Origin: UBA4675 sp964601265
GTDB lineage: Bacteria; Bacillota; Clostridia; Christensenellales; Borkfalkiaceae
DNA: 6,969 nucleotides
Reading direction: 5' to 3'
NCBI GenBank assembly: GCA_964601265.1
Contig: CAZRMT010000053.1
Span: 1-6,969 of the forward strand
Positions 1-6,592 of this stretch are shown in pieces (within the stretch, counting starts at the first letter, position 1; each line of letters opens with the position of its first letter). Under the pieces are notes generated by a model. The model was not told the origin of the DNA. It saw nothing but the letters and a program-made list of their open reading frames with translations, and ran no database searches. The position numbers and the translations under genes were made by a program.

Positions 1-3
1 TTT

Positions 4-1374
4 TTACTCTACGCCTAAAATCTTTCTTGCAACGTAAACTCCGCTTGCCGATGCGTGCGAAAGCGAGTGAGTAACTCCGCTACCGTCGCCTATTACGTAA
101 AGTCCCTTATGTTTGGTTTCCAAATTGTTGTCTATTTCAACTTGCATATTATAGAATTTAACTTCTACGCCATACAAAAGCGTGTCGTCGTTTGCCGTTC
201 CGGGACAAATTTTATCGAGCGCGTAAATCATTTCGATTATACCGTCTAAAATTCTTTTAGGCATAACCAACGACAAGTCTCCGGGGGTTGCCGAAAGGGT
301 AGGCGTAATATAACCTTCTTCGATACGTGAAACGGTGCTTCGTTTGCCTCTTATAAGGTCGCCGAATCTTTGCACCATAACGCCTCCGCCGAGCATATTG
401 GAAAGTCTTACAATATTTTCCGCATACGCCGTAGAATCGTTAAACGGTTCGGTAAAATGTTTAGAAACCAAAAGCGCAAAATTAGTATTTTCTGTATGTT
501 TGCTTTCGTCCTCGTAACTATGTCCGTTTACGGTTACTATTCCGTTGGTGTTTTCGGTAACGACCGCACCTTTCGGGTTCATACAGAACGTTCTGACCTT
601 ATCGCCGTATTTAGAAGTCGTATATACGATTTTGCTCTCGTACAATTCGTCCGTAAGCTCGCTGAAAATTTCTGCGGGTAATTCAACCCTTACGCCTATA
701 TCGACTCTGTTGGAAAGCGTTGCGATTTTTAACTTTTTGCAAACTTCTTCCATCCACTTGCTACCGCTTCTTCCGACAGAAATTACGCATTTTTCACACT
801 CGTATTCCTTGCCGTTTGCGATAACTTTATAGCCGTTTTCGCAAAGCTCGACTTCTTGCACGGGGGTATTAAAATAAAATTCTACTTGTTCTTTTAAAAA
901 GTTATAGAGATTATTCAAAACCACATAGTTTTTGTCCGTTCCCAAATGTCTTACGGAAGCTTCCAACAAATGCAACTGGTTTTGCATACAAAGCTTTTTT
1001 ATTTCGGAATTGGCGGTCGTATAAAGTTTAGTTCCTTCTCCGCCGTTTTTCATATTGATTTCGTCCACGTATTTCATAAGCTCTACAGCTTTTTCTTTGC
1101 CGATAAACTCGTGAAGCGTTCCGCCGAATTGATTAGTTATGTTGTACTTACCGTCGGAAAACGCCCCCGCTCCACCAAAACCGTTCATAATGGCGCAAGT
1201 AGAGCAATGTATACAGGATTTTACCTTTTTACTTCCGATGGGACAAGCCCTTTTTTCAAGACTGTTTCCCGTTTCAAATACGGCAATTTTTAAATTTTTG
1301 TTTCCCTTAATCAATTCGTATGCGGTAAAAATTCCTCCCGGTCCCGCTCCGATGATAATACAATCGTATTTCAT
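4..1374 (-). CDS. Uncharacterised FAD-dependent oxidoreductase (COG2509-like), complete
   Basis: This is a 456-residue soluble flavoprotein of unknown substrate. The N-terminus carries a Rossmann dinucleotide-binding motif GAGPGG (residues 9-14) after a hydrophobic beta strand. A Cys-x2-Cys-x2-Cys motif (Cys54, 57, 60) is followed at once by GFGGAGAFSDGK (65-76), an arrangement I recall as typical of the COG2509 group of FAD-dependent dehydrogenases. The C-terminus has the second FAD contact, GDGSG (429-433), within a GLYVIGDGSG...SGVYVARKI block. The frame is open 10 codons further upstream, but the ATG at 1374 has an AAGGGG Shine-Dalgarno five bases before it and the upstream one has none, so I use 1374. 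The stop is TAA at 4-6. It lies downstream of metH with its own promoter and no terminator in between. The three cysteines could be redox-active or bind a metal; that is inference. Family assignment is fairly sure, function is not known. Confidence 0.88.
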   Translation of the reverse strand: MKYDCIIIGAGPGGIFTAYELIKGNKNLKIAVFETGNSLEKRACPIGSKKVKSCIHCSTCAIMNGFGGAGAFSDGKYNITNQFGGTLHEFIGKEKAVELMKYVDEINMKNGGEGTKLYTTANSEIKKLCMQNQLHLLEASVRHLGTDKNYVVLNNLYNFLKEQVEFYFNTPVQEVELCENGYKVIANGKEYECEKCVISVGRSGSKWMEEVCKKLKIATLSNRVDIGVRVELPAEIFSELTDELYESKIVYTTSKYGDKVRTFCMNPKGAVVTENTNGIVTVNGHSYEDESKHTENTNFALLVSKHFTEPFNDSTAYAENIVRLSNMLGGGVMVQRFGDLIRGKRSTVSRIEEGYITPTLSATPGDLSLVMPKRILDGIIEMIYALDKICPGTANDDTLLYGVEVKFYNMQVEIDNNLETKHKGLYVIGDGSGVTHSLSHASASGVYVARKILGVE

Positions 1375-1379
1375 AGTAA

Positions 1380-1385
1380 CCCCTT
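1380..1385 (-). promoter_or_regulatory. Ribosome binding site of the FAD oxidoreductase
   Basis: AAGGGG is read on the minus strand, five bases before the ATG at 1374. It decides the start codon in favour of the MKYDCIII form over the in-frame upstream codon at 1404. The upstream bases TTGTTT (1403-1408) and AAACAA (1384-1389) could form a weak stem touching the first bases of this site; I give that little weight. Confidence 0.8.
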
Positions 1386-1414
1386 GTTTATAATTTCTAA
1401 TCAAACAAATAATA

Positions 1415-1443
1415 ATTATAGTGTTTAATCGTTAAATTGTCAA
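1415..1443 (-). promoter_or_regulatory. Consensus sigma-A promoter for the FAD oxidoreductase
   Basis: On the minus strand there is TTGACA (1443-1438), a 17-base spacer, and TATAAT (1420-1415). This matches the housekeeping consensus at all twelve positions. The predicted transcription start is near 1408, giving a leader of about 34 bases. It sits 14 bases after the metH stop codon, so the oxidoreductase can be expressed independently of the methionine operon even though no terminator separates them. Confidence 0.85.
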
Positions 1444-1457
1444 ATTTTATCGTATAT

Positions 1458-3866
1458 CTAACCGAAAAATCCTTTATTATACAATTCTTCCGCAAACCTC
1501 ACGGTATCCATAGCGTCTTTGCAATACTTGTCCGCACCGATTTTGTTTGCATAGTCCTCGTTAAGCACCGCCCCCCCGACGACGGTTTTTACGTCGGGGA
1601 ACGACTTTTTCAATAAACTAATCGTCTCTTCCATCGACGGTACCGTGGTAGTCATCAAAGCCGACAGCCCCACAAGTTTTGCTCCGTTAGTTTGCACCGC
1701 TTGTAAAACTTTTTCGGGCGGAACGTCTTTTCCTAAATCAATCACGTCGAATCCATAGTTTTCCAAAAGCAATTTAACGATGTTTTTTCCTATATCGTGA
1801 ATATCGCCTTTAACAGTCGCTAGGATTATTTTTGCTTTCTTTGCCGAAGAATTCCCCGTTAAAGCCGTTTTTACTTGTCCGAATGCGTTTTTCGCACATT
1901 CCGCGCTGATTAAGAGTTGCGGAAGAAACGCTCTTTTTTCTTCGAACGCTTTGCCGACTTTATCGAGAGCAGGAATTATATCCCCGTTGACTACCTCCAT
2001 AGGCTCTTTTGTGGTTAAAAGCCCTTTGGCAATTTCAACGGTTTTATCTTTATAGCCTTTAATTATCGCTTCTTGCAATTCGCTTGCGTATTCCGTTTCG
2101 CTTTTAGTCGCCACGGCCGTTGCGGAAATAGATTTAACGTTGTTTTGCGCAAACCCTATATATTTCGAACAATTATCGTCGTTACCTTGTAAAAGAGTAA
2201 AAGAATAATAGGCGTTAAGCATTTCGTACGAATAAGGATTGATAATCGCCCCCGACAGTCCGTTTTGCATTGCGAGAGTAAAGAACACCGAATTGACGTT
2301 GTCCCTTTCGGGAAGACCGAAAGAAATATTCGACACGCCGAGTATGGTTTTACAATGAAGTTTTTCACTGATTTCCTTTAACGAGTCTAAAGTAACTTTT
2401 GCGGAATTATTATCTGCGCTGACAGTCATAGTCAAAGCGTCGAATATTAAATCCTTTTTATCTATTCCGTATTTTTTCGCCGTTTTTATAATGTTTTTCG
2501 CAATTTTAACTCTGCCTTCTTTCGTGGACGGAATTCCGTTTTCGTCAAGCGTTAAACAAACCGCAAGTCCGCCGTATTTTTTTACCAGCGGAAATACGCT
2601 TTCCATACTTTCACGCTTACCGTTTACGGAATTTATCATCGCTTTTCCGTTATAAACTCGCAACGCTTTCTCCATTGCGCTTACGGAAGAAGTGTCTATC
2701 TGCAAGGGCAAATCGCAAACGGCTTGAATTTCTTTTACCACGTCCGTTAAAAGCGCGTCCTCGTCAATTTCAGGAAGTCCGACGTTAACGTCTAATACAT
2801 GTACGCCCTTTTTTTGCTGTCCGTCGGCCTCGCTTAAAATATAGTCTAAGTCGTTTTCTTTAAGCGCTTGCTTAAACCTCTTTTTGCCAGTGGGATTTAT
2901 CCTTTCGCCTATCAACACGCACCCGTTTCCAAACGTTACCGCATGATTATATGAAGAAGCTACGCTTAACCCTTTATCGGTGATTTTTTTAGGCAGTTTA
3001 CCGTTTATTTTATCAAAAAGCCGTTCTATATGTCGTTTATCCGTTCCGCAACAACCCCCGACAAGCCTTACGCCCTTATCTAACGCACCGCTTATAACTT
3101 CGGAGAACTCCTCGGGAGAAATATCGTAAACGGTTTCTCCTTTATCGTTCACTTCGGGAAGTCCCGCATTAGGCTTAAATATTACGGGCAAAGAAGAAAA
3201 GTCGAGATATTTTTCAATAACGGGCAAAAGCTGTTTCGGTCCGAACGAACAGTTAACGCCCAAAGCGTCCACGCCCATTCCCTCTAAAAGAGCAATAACG
3301 CTTTCAGGCGTTGCCCCCGTAAGCAGTCTACCGTCTTCGGAATACGCATTTGAAACGATTATCGGTAAAGACGTACTTTCTTTTACCGCAAGTACGCACG
3401 CTTTCGTCTCATAAGAATCGGTTAAAGTTTCCGCAAAAATCAAGTCCGCTCCGTATTTTTCGCCAAGCACGGCGGTTTTTTTGAAAACGGACACGGCGTC
3501 CTCGAAATTCAAATCACCGTACGGCTTTAACATTCTGCCTAACGGTCCTATATCGAGCGCTATAAATTTTTCTTGCTTTCCGCTAGAAGTTTCTCTTGCT
3601 TTTTTCACTATATCGAATGCGGTTTTTATCAATAACTCCGCTTCGTTTTCGTCGTATTTTAAAACGTTTACTCCGAAAGTATTAGCGCATACCACGTTTG
3701 CGCCCGCATCGAAATAATCACGATGAACTTTCATTACCTCTTCGGGGTGAGTTAAATTCCATTTTTCCGAACGCTCGCCTGTGGACATTCCCGCCTTTTG
3801 GAGAGAAGTCCCCATTCCGCCGTCCAATAAAACTATTGATTTTTTTAAAAAAGTCCTAAAATTCAT
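1458..3866 (-). CDS. metH: Cobalamin-dependent methionine synthase lacking the reactivation domain
   Basis: Transfers the methyl group of 5-methyltetrahydrofolate through cobalamin to homocysteine, giving methionine; cytosolic. The protein has 802 residues in four modules. The homocysteine/zinc barrel (about 1-290) has LLDGGMGT near its start and zinc ligands Cys206, Cys272 and Cys273 (VGGCCG). The pterin-binding barrel (about 310-565) has GERINPTG (320-327), DVNVG (359-363), QIDTSS (389-394) and SNISFGLP (512-519). The cap helices lie at about 590-670. The B12 domain (about 675-802) has the lower-ligand motif D688-x-H690-x2-G693, S735-x-L737 and G764-G765. The sequence ends there, whereas E. 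coli MetH (1,227 residues) continues with an S-adenosylmethionine-binding reactivation domain; here that domain is the gene immediately upstream, one base away. The ribosome binding site is modest (AGG seven bases before the ATG), so translation is probably coupled. A G7 run encodes Gly764-Gly765 and the first base of Ala766. Confidence 0.96.
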   Translation of the reverse strand: MNFRTFLKKSIVLLDGGMGTSLQKAGMSTGERSEKWNLTHPEEVMKVHRDYFDAGANVVCANTFGVNVLKYDENEAELLIKTAFDIVKKARETSSGKQEKFIALDIGPLGRMLKPYGDLNFEDAVSVFKKTAVLGEKYGADLIFAETLTDSYETKACVLAVKESTSLPIIVSNAYSEDGRLLTGATPESVIALLEGMGVDALGVNCSFGPKQLLPVIEKYLDFSSLPVIFKPNAGLPEVNDKGETVYDISPEEFSEVISGALDKGVRLVGGCCGTDKRHIERLFDKINGKLPKKITDKGLSVASSYNHAVTFGNGCVLIGERINPTGKKRFKQALKENDLDYILSEADGQQKKGVHVLDVNVGLPEIDEDALLTDVVKEIQAVCDLPLQIDTSSVSAMEKALRVYNGKAMINSVNGKRESMESVFPLVKKYGGLAVCLTLDENGIPSTKEGRVKIAKNIIKTAKKYGIDKKDLIFDALTMTVSADNNSAKVTLDSLKEISEKLHCKTILGVSNISFGLPERDNVNSVFFTLAMQNGLSGAIINPYSYEMLNAYYSFTLLQGNDDNCSKYIGFAQNNVKSISATAVATKSETEYASELQEAIIKGYKDKTVEIAKGLLTTKEPMEVVNGDIIPALDKVGKAFEEKRAFLPQLLISAECAKNAFGQVKTALTGNSSAKKAKIILATVKGDIHDIGKNIVKLLLENYGFDVIDLGKDVPPEKVLQAVQTNGAKLVGLSALMTTTVPSMEETISLLKKSFPDVKTVVGGAVLNEDYANKIGADKYCKDAMDTVRFAEELYNKGFFG

Positions 3867-3867
3867 T

Positions 3868-4455
3868 TTAAACCTGTTTTTTTATTCCGATTATCGCCGT
3901 AACCGACTTGGACGGCGTCATTAAATAAGAAGAATTAAGCGTAACGCCTATATTTTTTTCACAGTCGAGTATCGAAAAAATTTCTTTTTGAAAAGAGAGC
4001 GGAAAATCTCCGAACCCCGGGCTAAATCTCGGTTTCGTCCCGAACGGCGAAAGTAGCGTTATCTCTTTATTAAAAACGTTTGCAAGACGCTCGACCCGTT
4101 CTGCGCCTATTCCTTGCAAAATTAAACTTTTAGAGGGGGAAAGTCGTAAATATTTTTGTAATATTATATCGTATTCTATTCCTATCGTCGCACAAAAAAC
4201 AACCGCTTTGTCGCAACCGCTTAAATTATCGGAGAGGTTTTTGCTGTTAATTTTCACACGCTCAAAATCGCATAAATTATCCATTATTTTAAGATTTAGT
4301 TCTCTATACGCAACACGAAAATCGAGTTTTCCGTCAATTAAATTCACACACTCGTTTATAAGCGGTAAGCTTTCGTTTTCGCAACGACAATATCTTTTTA
4401 TCTCCGCAAAATCATACGGAAAAGAGGAATACTTTTTTACTTTTATCAAACTCAT
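3868..4455 (-). CDS. Free-standing MetH reactivation (AdoMet-binding) domain protein
   Basis: A 195-residue protein corresponding to the C-terminal reactivation domain of E. coli MetH. In that family the domain binds S-adenosylmethionine and, with an electron donor such as flavodoxin, remethylates cob(II)alamin that formed by accidental oxidation. The diagnostic block is R143-F-S-P-G-F-G-D150, matching the family's Arg-x3-Gly-Tyr cofactor region, followed by a helix and IGVTLNSSYLMTPSKSVTAIIGI (169-191), which resembles the terminal Met-x-Pro-x2-Ser-Val segment. It is shorter than the fused E. coli domain (about 330 residues), as in the separate Thermotoga maritima protein (TM0269). Its start overlaps the metF stop by four bases (ATGA), and its stop is one base from the metH start, which argues for coupled, matched synthesis. 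I considered MetV, the partner of MetF in acetogens, but the cysteine-rich pattern expected of MetV is absent. Confidence 0.88.
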   Translation of the reverse strand: MSLIKVKKYSSFPYDFAEIKRYCRCENESLPLINECVNLIDGKLDFRVAYRELNLKIMDNLCDFERVKINSKNLSDNLSGCDKAVVFCATIGIEYDIILQKYLRLSPSKSLILQGIGAERVERLANVFNKEITLLSPFGTKPRFSPGFGDFPLSFQKEIFSILDCEKNIGVTLNSSYLMTPSKSVTAIIGIKKQV

Positions 4456-5330
4456 TTTCCTATCATACTTTCAAGATTTTCTTTGATTTTCTGCGCAACG
4501 AAAGGCTTATTCATAGAATACACGTGAACGTTGTTTATTCCGTTTGCGAATAAATCTATTATCTGGTCGGTTGCGTACGCAATTCCCGCTTGTACCATAG
4601 CCTTTTTATCGCTTCCGAACTTATCCACCAACGCTTTAAAGCGTTGAGGCATAAACGAACCCGAAAGTTTTATTGCTCTTTCTACTTGGTTTGCACTCGT
4701 AATCGGCATAATTCCCGCCACCACGGGCACGGTTACGCCTTGCTCTCTCAATTTATATAAAAAATTGTATAGAAGGTTATTATCGAAAAACATTTGCGTA
4801 GTCAAAAATTCAGCGCCCGCATCGACCTTTTCTTTTATATGTTTTATATCTTCTTTTTGATTTGGGCTTTCGGGGTGAACTTCGGGATAGCAAGCGCATC
4901 CGACGCATAAATCTTTATCGAATTGCTTTATATCTCGAATCAGCTCCACGGCGTGTGAATAATCCCAACCGCTTCTGTCTTGGTTTTGCATTTCATCGGG
5001 AATATCTCCGCGCAAAGCCATAATGTTTTCAATACCGGCTTTTTTTATCTCTTCAAGACGCTTTTTTACCGTTTCTTTCGTAGAAGACACGCACGTTAAA
5101 TGCGCCAGCGTAGGAACGCCGTATTTTTCTTTTATTGTTTTTGCCACTTTTAGAGTGTATTCGCTCGTGCCTCCGCCCGCACCGTAAGTAACGCTTAAAA
5201 AGGAGGGCGAAAGCTTAGCTATTTCTTCTATTGCGCTTTCGACAGTATCGAAAGAATCACTCGTTTTGGGCGGAAAAACTTCAAACGATAAAGATATTTT
5301 TCCCGATCCCACGATTTTACTTATTTTCAT
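4452..5330 (-). CDS. metF: 5,10-methylenetetrahydrofolate reductase
   Basis: Flavin-dependent reduction of 5,10-methylene- to 5-methyltetrahydrofolate, the methyl donor for the MetH encoded two genes downstream. The 292-residue length is usual for bacterial MetF, a single TIM barrel. Visible motifs are SFEVFPPK with the presumed catalytic Glu17, SVTYGAGGG with Thr48, AHLTC (76-80), NIMALRGDIP with Asp109 (equivalent of E. coli Asp120), a conserved CYPEVHPES segment (147-155), and TTQMFFD with Gln179 (equivalent of E. coli Gln183). I place the start at the ATG at 5330. The frame could open at a GTG four codons earlier (5342), but that GTG forms part of the Shine-Dalgarno sequence GTGAGG, six bases before the ATG. 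It is the first gene of the metF, reactivation domain, metH operon. Confidence 0.96.
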   Translation of the reverse strand: MKISKIVGSGKISLSFEVFPPKTSDSFDTVESAIEEIAKLSPSFLSVTYGAGGGTSEYTLKVAKTIKEKYGVPTLAHLTCVSSTKETVKKRLEEIKKAGIENIMALRGDIPDEMQNQDRSGWDYSHAVELIRDIKQFDKDLCVGCACYPEVHPESPNQKEDIKHIKEKVDAGAEFLTTQMFFDNNLLYNFLYKLREQGVTVPVVAGIMPITSANQVERAIKLSGSFMPQRFKALVDKFGSDKKAMVQAGIAYATDQIIDLFANGINNVHVYSMNKPFVAQKIKENLESMIGK

Positions 5331-5336
5331 ATTTTG

Positions 5337-5342
5337 CCTCAC
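5337..5342 (-). promoter_or_regulatory. Ribosome binding site of metF
   Basis: GTGAGG is read on the minus strand, six bases before the ATG at 5330. It shows that the nearby in-frame GTG is ribosome-binding sequence rather than the start. With the promoter at 5349-5377, it lies essentially at the 5' end of the predicted transcript. Confidence 0.75.
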
Positions 5343-5345
5343 GTT

Positions 5346-5417
5346 AAAATTTTATCACATTGCGATTTTTTTGACAATCGTATGCGTTTTATTTTATTTC
5401 TTCTGCGATAAAATTTT
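5346..5417 (-). repeat. Inverted repeats flanking and overlapping the metF promoter
   Basis: The 14-base arm AAAATTTTATCGCA (minus strand 5417-5404) is complementary to TGTGATAAAATTTT (5359-5346) apart from one G-T pair, with 44 bases between. The second arm covers the -10 element. A smaller dyad, CGATT (5380-5376) and AATCG (5367-5363), straddles the -35 element. This could be an operator or looping pair for a repressor. AT-richness makes chance matches more likely, so the functional reading is inference. Confidence 0.4.
5349..5377 (-). promoter_or_regulatory. Predicted promoter of the metF-metH operon
   Basis: On the minus strand there is TTGTCA (5377-5372), a 17-base spacer, and TAAAAT (5354-5349) preceded by TGA, an extended -10 element. 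The predicted start of transcription is near 5342, so the leader would be only about 12 bases and could hold no riboswitch or T-box. Inverted repeats surround these elements (see separate entry). A more distant promoter cannot be excluded. Confidence 0.65.
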
Positions 5418-5557
5418 TTAAAGGTTGTTAAAAAGTATATGATTAATCTTTTGGCGGTCGGTAAAAACCTGCTTATTTCCCGTAAAACTCTCGTTTTTAT
5501 GCTTTTTAGTGTGAAATACGGCAAGCCCCCACACACAATACGTCCGATAAAATTACC
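5378..5557. other. Spacer between the rpsI terminator and metF promoter
   Basis: I see no convincing gene here. A 65-codon GTG-initiated frame (5536 to 5339, minus strand) is very rich in Lys and Arg and lacks a clear ribosome binding site. A 63-codon plus-strand frame from 5439 runs straight through the rpsI terminator and into the rpsI coding region. The spacer shows no SAM-I, cobalamin, THF or T-box hallmark sequence by eye. A weak stem GTGTG/CACAC can be drawn around 5509-5538 but lacks a terminator-like T-run. Confidence 0.5.
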
Positions 5558-5596
5558 AAAAAAATTCCGAAATCCCCAAAAAAGGAATTTCGGAAT
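5558..5596 (-). terminator. Intrinsic terminator of the rplM-rpsI operon
   Basis: On the minus strand the arms at 5596-5584 and 5575-5564 pair over 12 base pairs (ATTCCGAAA with TTTCGGAAT, plus a three-pair extension across a single-base bulge), with an 8-base loop. A run of seven T follows (5564-5558). It begins 15 bases after the rpsI stop. The plus-strand side has no comparable T-run, so it acts in one direction only. Confidence 0.9.
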
Positions 5597-5611
5597 AATA
5601 TCTGATAAAAA

Positions 5612-6022
5612 TTATCTCTTTGAGAATTGAGGAGCACGACGTGCTTTCTTTAAACCGTACTTCTTTCTCTCTTTCATTCTGGGGTCTCTCGTCAAGAATC
5701 CCGCTTTCTTTAAAGCCGAACGCAAATTTTCGTCGGCAACCAACAAAGCTCTTGCGATACCGTGACGAATAGCTCCAGCTTGTCCCGTATATCCACCGCC
5801 TTTAACGTTAACCATAACGTCGTATGCGGTAAGAGTTTCAGTCAAAGCAAGAGGCGAACAAATTACTTGCTTTTCGATGTCGTCGTTGCAGTAATCGTCA
5901 ATGCTCTTTCCGTTGATTATAATAGTTCCGTTTCCGCCGGGGAGAAGTCTAACTCTAGCAACGGCAGTTTTTCTTCTGCCCGTTCCCCAGTACTGTATTT
6001 TTTTCTTAACAGCTTTAGCCAT
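5612..6022 (-). CDS. rpsI: 30S ribosomal protein S9
   Basis: Small-subunit protein of the 30S head whose C-terminal tail reaches toward P-site tRNA. It has 136 residues, within the usual bacterial size. The N-terminal block GTGRRKTAVARV (13-24), the family signature GGGYTGQAGAIRHGIA (75-90), the basic tail KKARRAPQF and the conserved terminal Ser-Lys-Arg are all present. The start is supported by AAGGGGG seven bases before the ATG. It follows rplM by 15 bases, after tandem TAATAA stops of rplM, the standard bacterial L13-S9 pair, and it is followed by the terminator above. Confidence 0.98.
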   Translation of the reverse strand: MAKAVKKKIQYWGTGRRKTAVARVRLLPGGNGTIIINGKSIDDYCNDDIEKQVICSPLALTETLTAYDVMVNVKGGGYTGQAGAIRHGIARALLVADENLRSALKKAGFLTRDPRMKERKKYGLKKARRAPQFSKR

Positions 6023-6037
6023 TTTTATTCCCCCTTA

Positions 6038-6472
6038 TTACTTGTCGATTTTCAACTCAACGGGTTGTTGAGCGGAATGTCTGTGTTCAGCGCCTTTGTA
6101 GGTTCTGAGCTTGGTCAACATACTTCTTCCTAAACTGTTTTTGGGTAACATTCCCTTAACGGTTTCGTATACGAGCTTATCGGATTTTTCTTCAATCATC
6201 TTTCCGTAAGGAGTTTGTTTAAGTCCTCCGATATATCCGGTATGATAGGTGTACATTTTCTTAACTGCTTTCTTACCGGTTAAAGCTACTTTATCGCAAT
6301 TTAAAATAATTACGAAATCTCCGCAATCGACATTGGGAGTAAAAGTGGGTTTATGTTTTCCTCTTAAAACGGCCGCAACTTGACTTGCAAGTCTTCCGAG
6401 CGGAACGTCCGTTGCGTCAACGACGTACCATTTTCTCTCTACCGTTTTGGCGTTTGCCATATAGGTTTTCAT
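6038..6472 (-). CDS. rplM: 50S ribosomal protein L13
   Basis: Early-assembling large-subunit protein that binds 23S rRNA. The 144 residues match the usual length. The N-terminal half has WYVVDATDVPLGRLAS (15-30) and the fold-typical GKHKPTFTPNVDCGDFV (38-54). The family signature VKGMLPKNSLGRSMLTKLR lies at 105-123, and the chain ends in YKGAEHRHSAQQP (125-137) plus a short tail. The start at 6472 is preferred over the Met four codons later because AAGGAG lies eight bases upstream of it. It is the first gene of the rplM-rpsI operon, with its own promoter and a structured leader. In E. coli L13 represses its own operon; in low-GC Gram-positives an L13 leader RNA family has been described, so autoregulation is plausible here. 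Confidence 0.98.
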   Translation of the reverse strand: MKTYMANAKTVERKWYVVDATDVPLGRLASQVAAVLRGKHKPTFTPNVDCGDFVIILNCDKVALTGKKAVKKMYTYHTGYIGGLKQTPYGKMIEEKSDKLVYETVKGMLPKNSLGRSMLTKLRTYKGAEHRHSAQQPVELKIDK

Positions 6473-6557
6473 TATTATTTCTCCTTGATTCGTTTGTTTT
6501 TGGGTTATAATAAACGAATGTAAAGGGGCTAATTCTACATACGTTTCCTTATAATGC
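6473..6557 (-). promoter_or_regulatory. Structured 5' leader of rplM with two competing hairpins
   Basis: The predicted leader is about 85 bases. Hairpin 1 (6546 to 6512) pairs AAACG with CGTTT and ATGTAGA with TTTACAT across one T-T mismatch, with a 9-base loop ATTAGCCCC. Hairpin 2 (6519 to 6488) pairs ATTCGTTT with AAACGAAT perfectly over eight bases, with a 16-base loop. Both use the same segment, 6519-6512, so only one can form at a time. The 3' arm of hairpin 2 ends one base before the AAGGAG ribosome binding site (6486-6481). This is compatible with an r-protein autoregulatory leader of the L13 type described for Firmicutes, but I cannot confirm a match to that family. Confidence 0.55.
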
Positions 6558-6563
6558 TAAAAT

Positions 6564-6592
6564 AGTTTATTAAATTTTTACTTTTTTGTCAA
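6564..6592 (-). promoter_or_regulatory. Promoter of the rplM-rpsI operon
   Basis: On the minus strand there is a perfect TTGACA (6592-6587), a 17-base spacer and TAAACT (6569-6564). Upstream of the -35 are several A-tracts (6593-6660) resembling an UP element, which suits a growth-linked ribosomal protein operon. The predicted transcription start is near 6557-6558. Confidence 0.8.

Noticed and set aside
309..337. Possible second parS (ACGTGAAAC around 322-336)
   Set aside because: Only the right half-site is present; the left half does not match, and it lies inside the oxidoreductase coding region.
55..1393. Several plus-strand frames of 60-115 codons opposite the FAD oxidoreductase
   Set aside because: They are antisense shadows of a well-supported gene, with no ribosome binding sites or family resemblance.
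1375..1457. Terminator between metH and the oxidoreductase
   Set aside because: No GC-containing hairpin followed by a T-run is present; the region is filled by the oxidoreductase promoter and leader.
3868..4455. Reading the 195-residue protein as MetV, the partner of MetF in acetogens
   Set aside because: It lacks the cysteine-rich metal-binding pattern expected of MetV and carries the MetH reactivation-domain motif instead.
5371..5399. TTGACA on the plus strand, suggesting a promoter divergent from metF
   Set aside because: It is mostly the complement of the metF -35 element; at a 16-18 base spacing the plus strand offers only weak T-rich sequence, and no gene follows.
5339..5536. A 65-codon, Lys/Arg-rich minus-strand frame just upstream of metF
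   Set aside because: It needs a GTG start, has no clear ribosome binding site, contains the predicted metF promoter, and its composition fits AT-rich non-coding DNA.
5439..5630. A 63-codon plus-strand frame in the metF-rpsI spacer
   Set aside because: It crosses the rpsI terminator and the end of rpsI, and no promoter with a good -10 precedes it.
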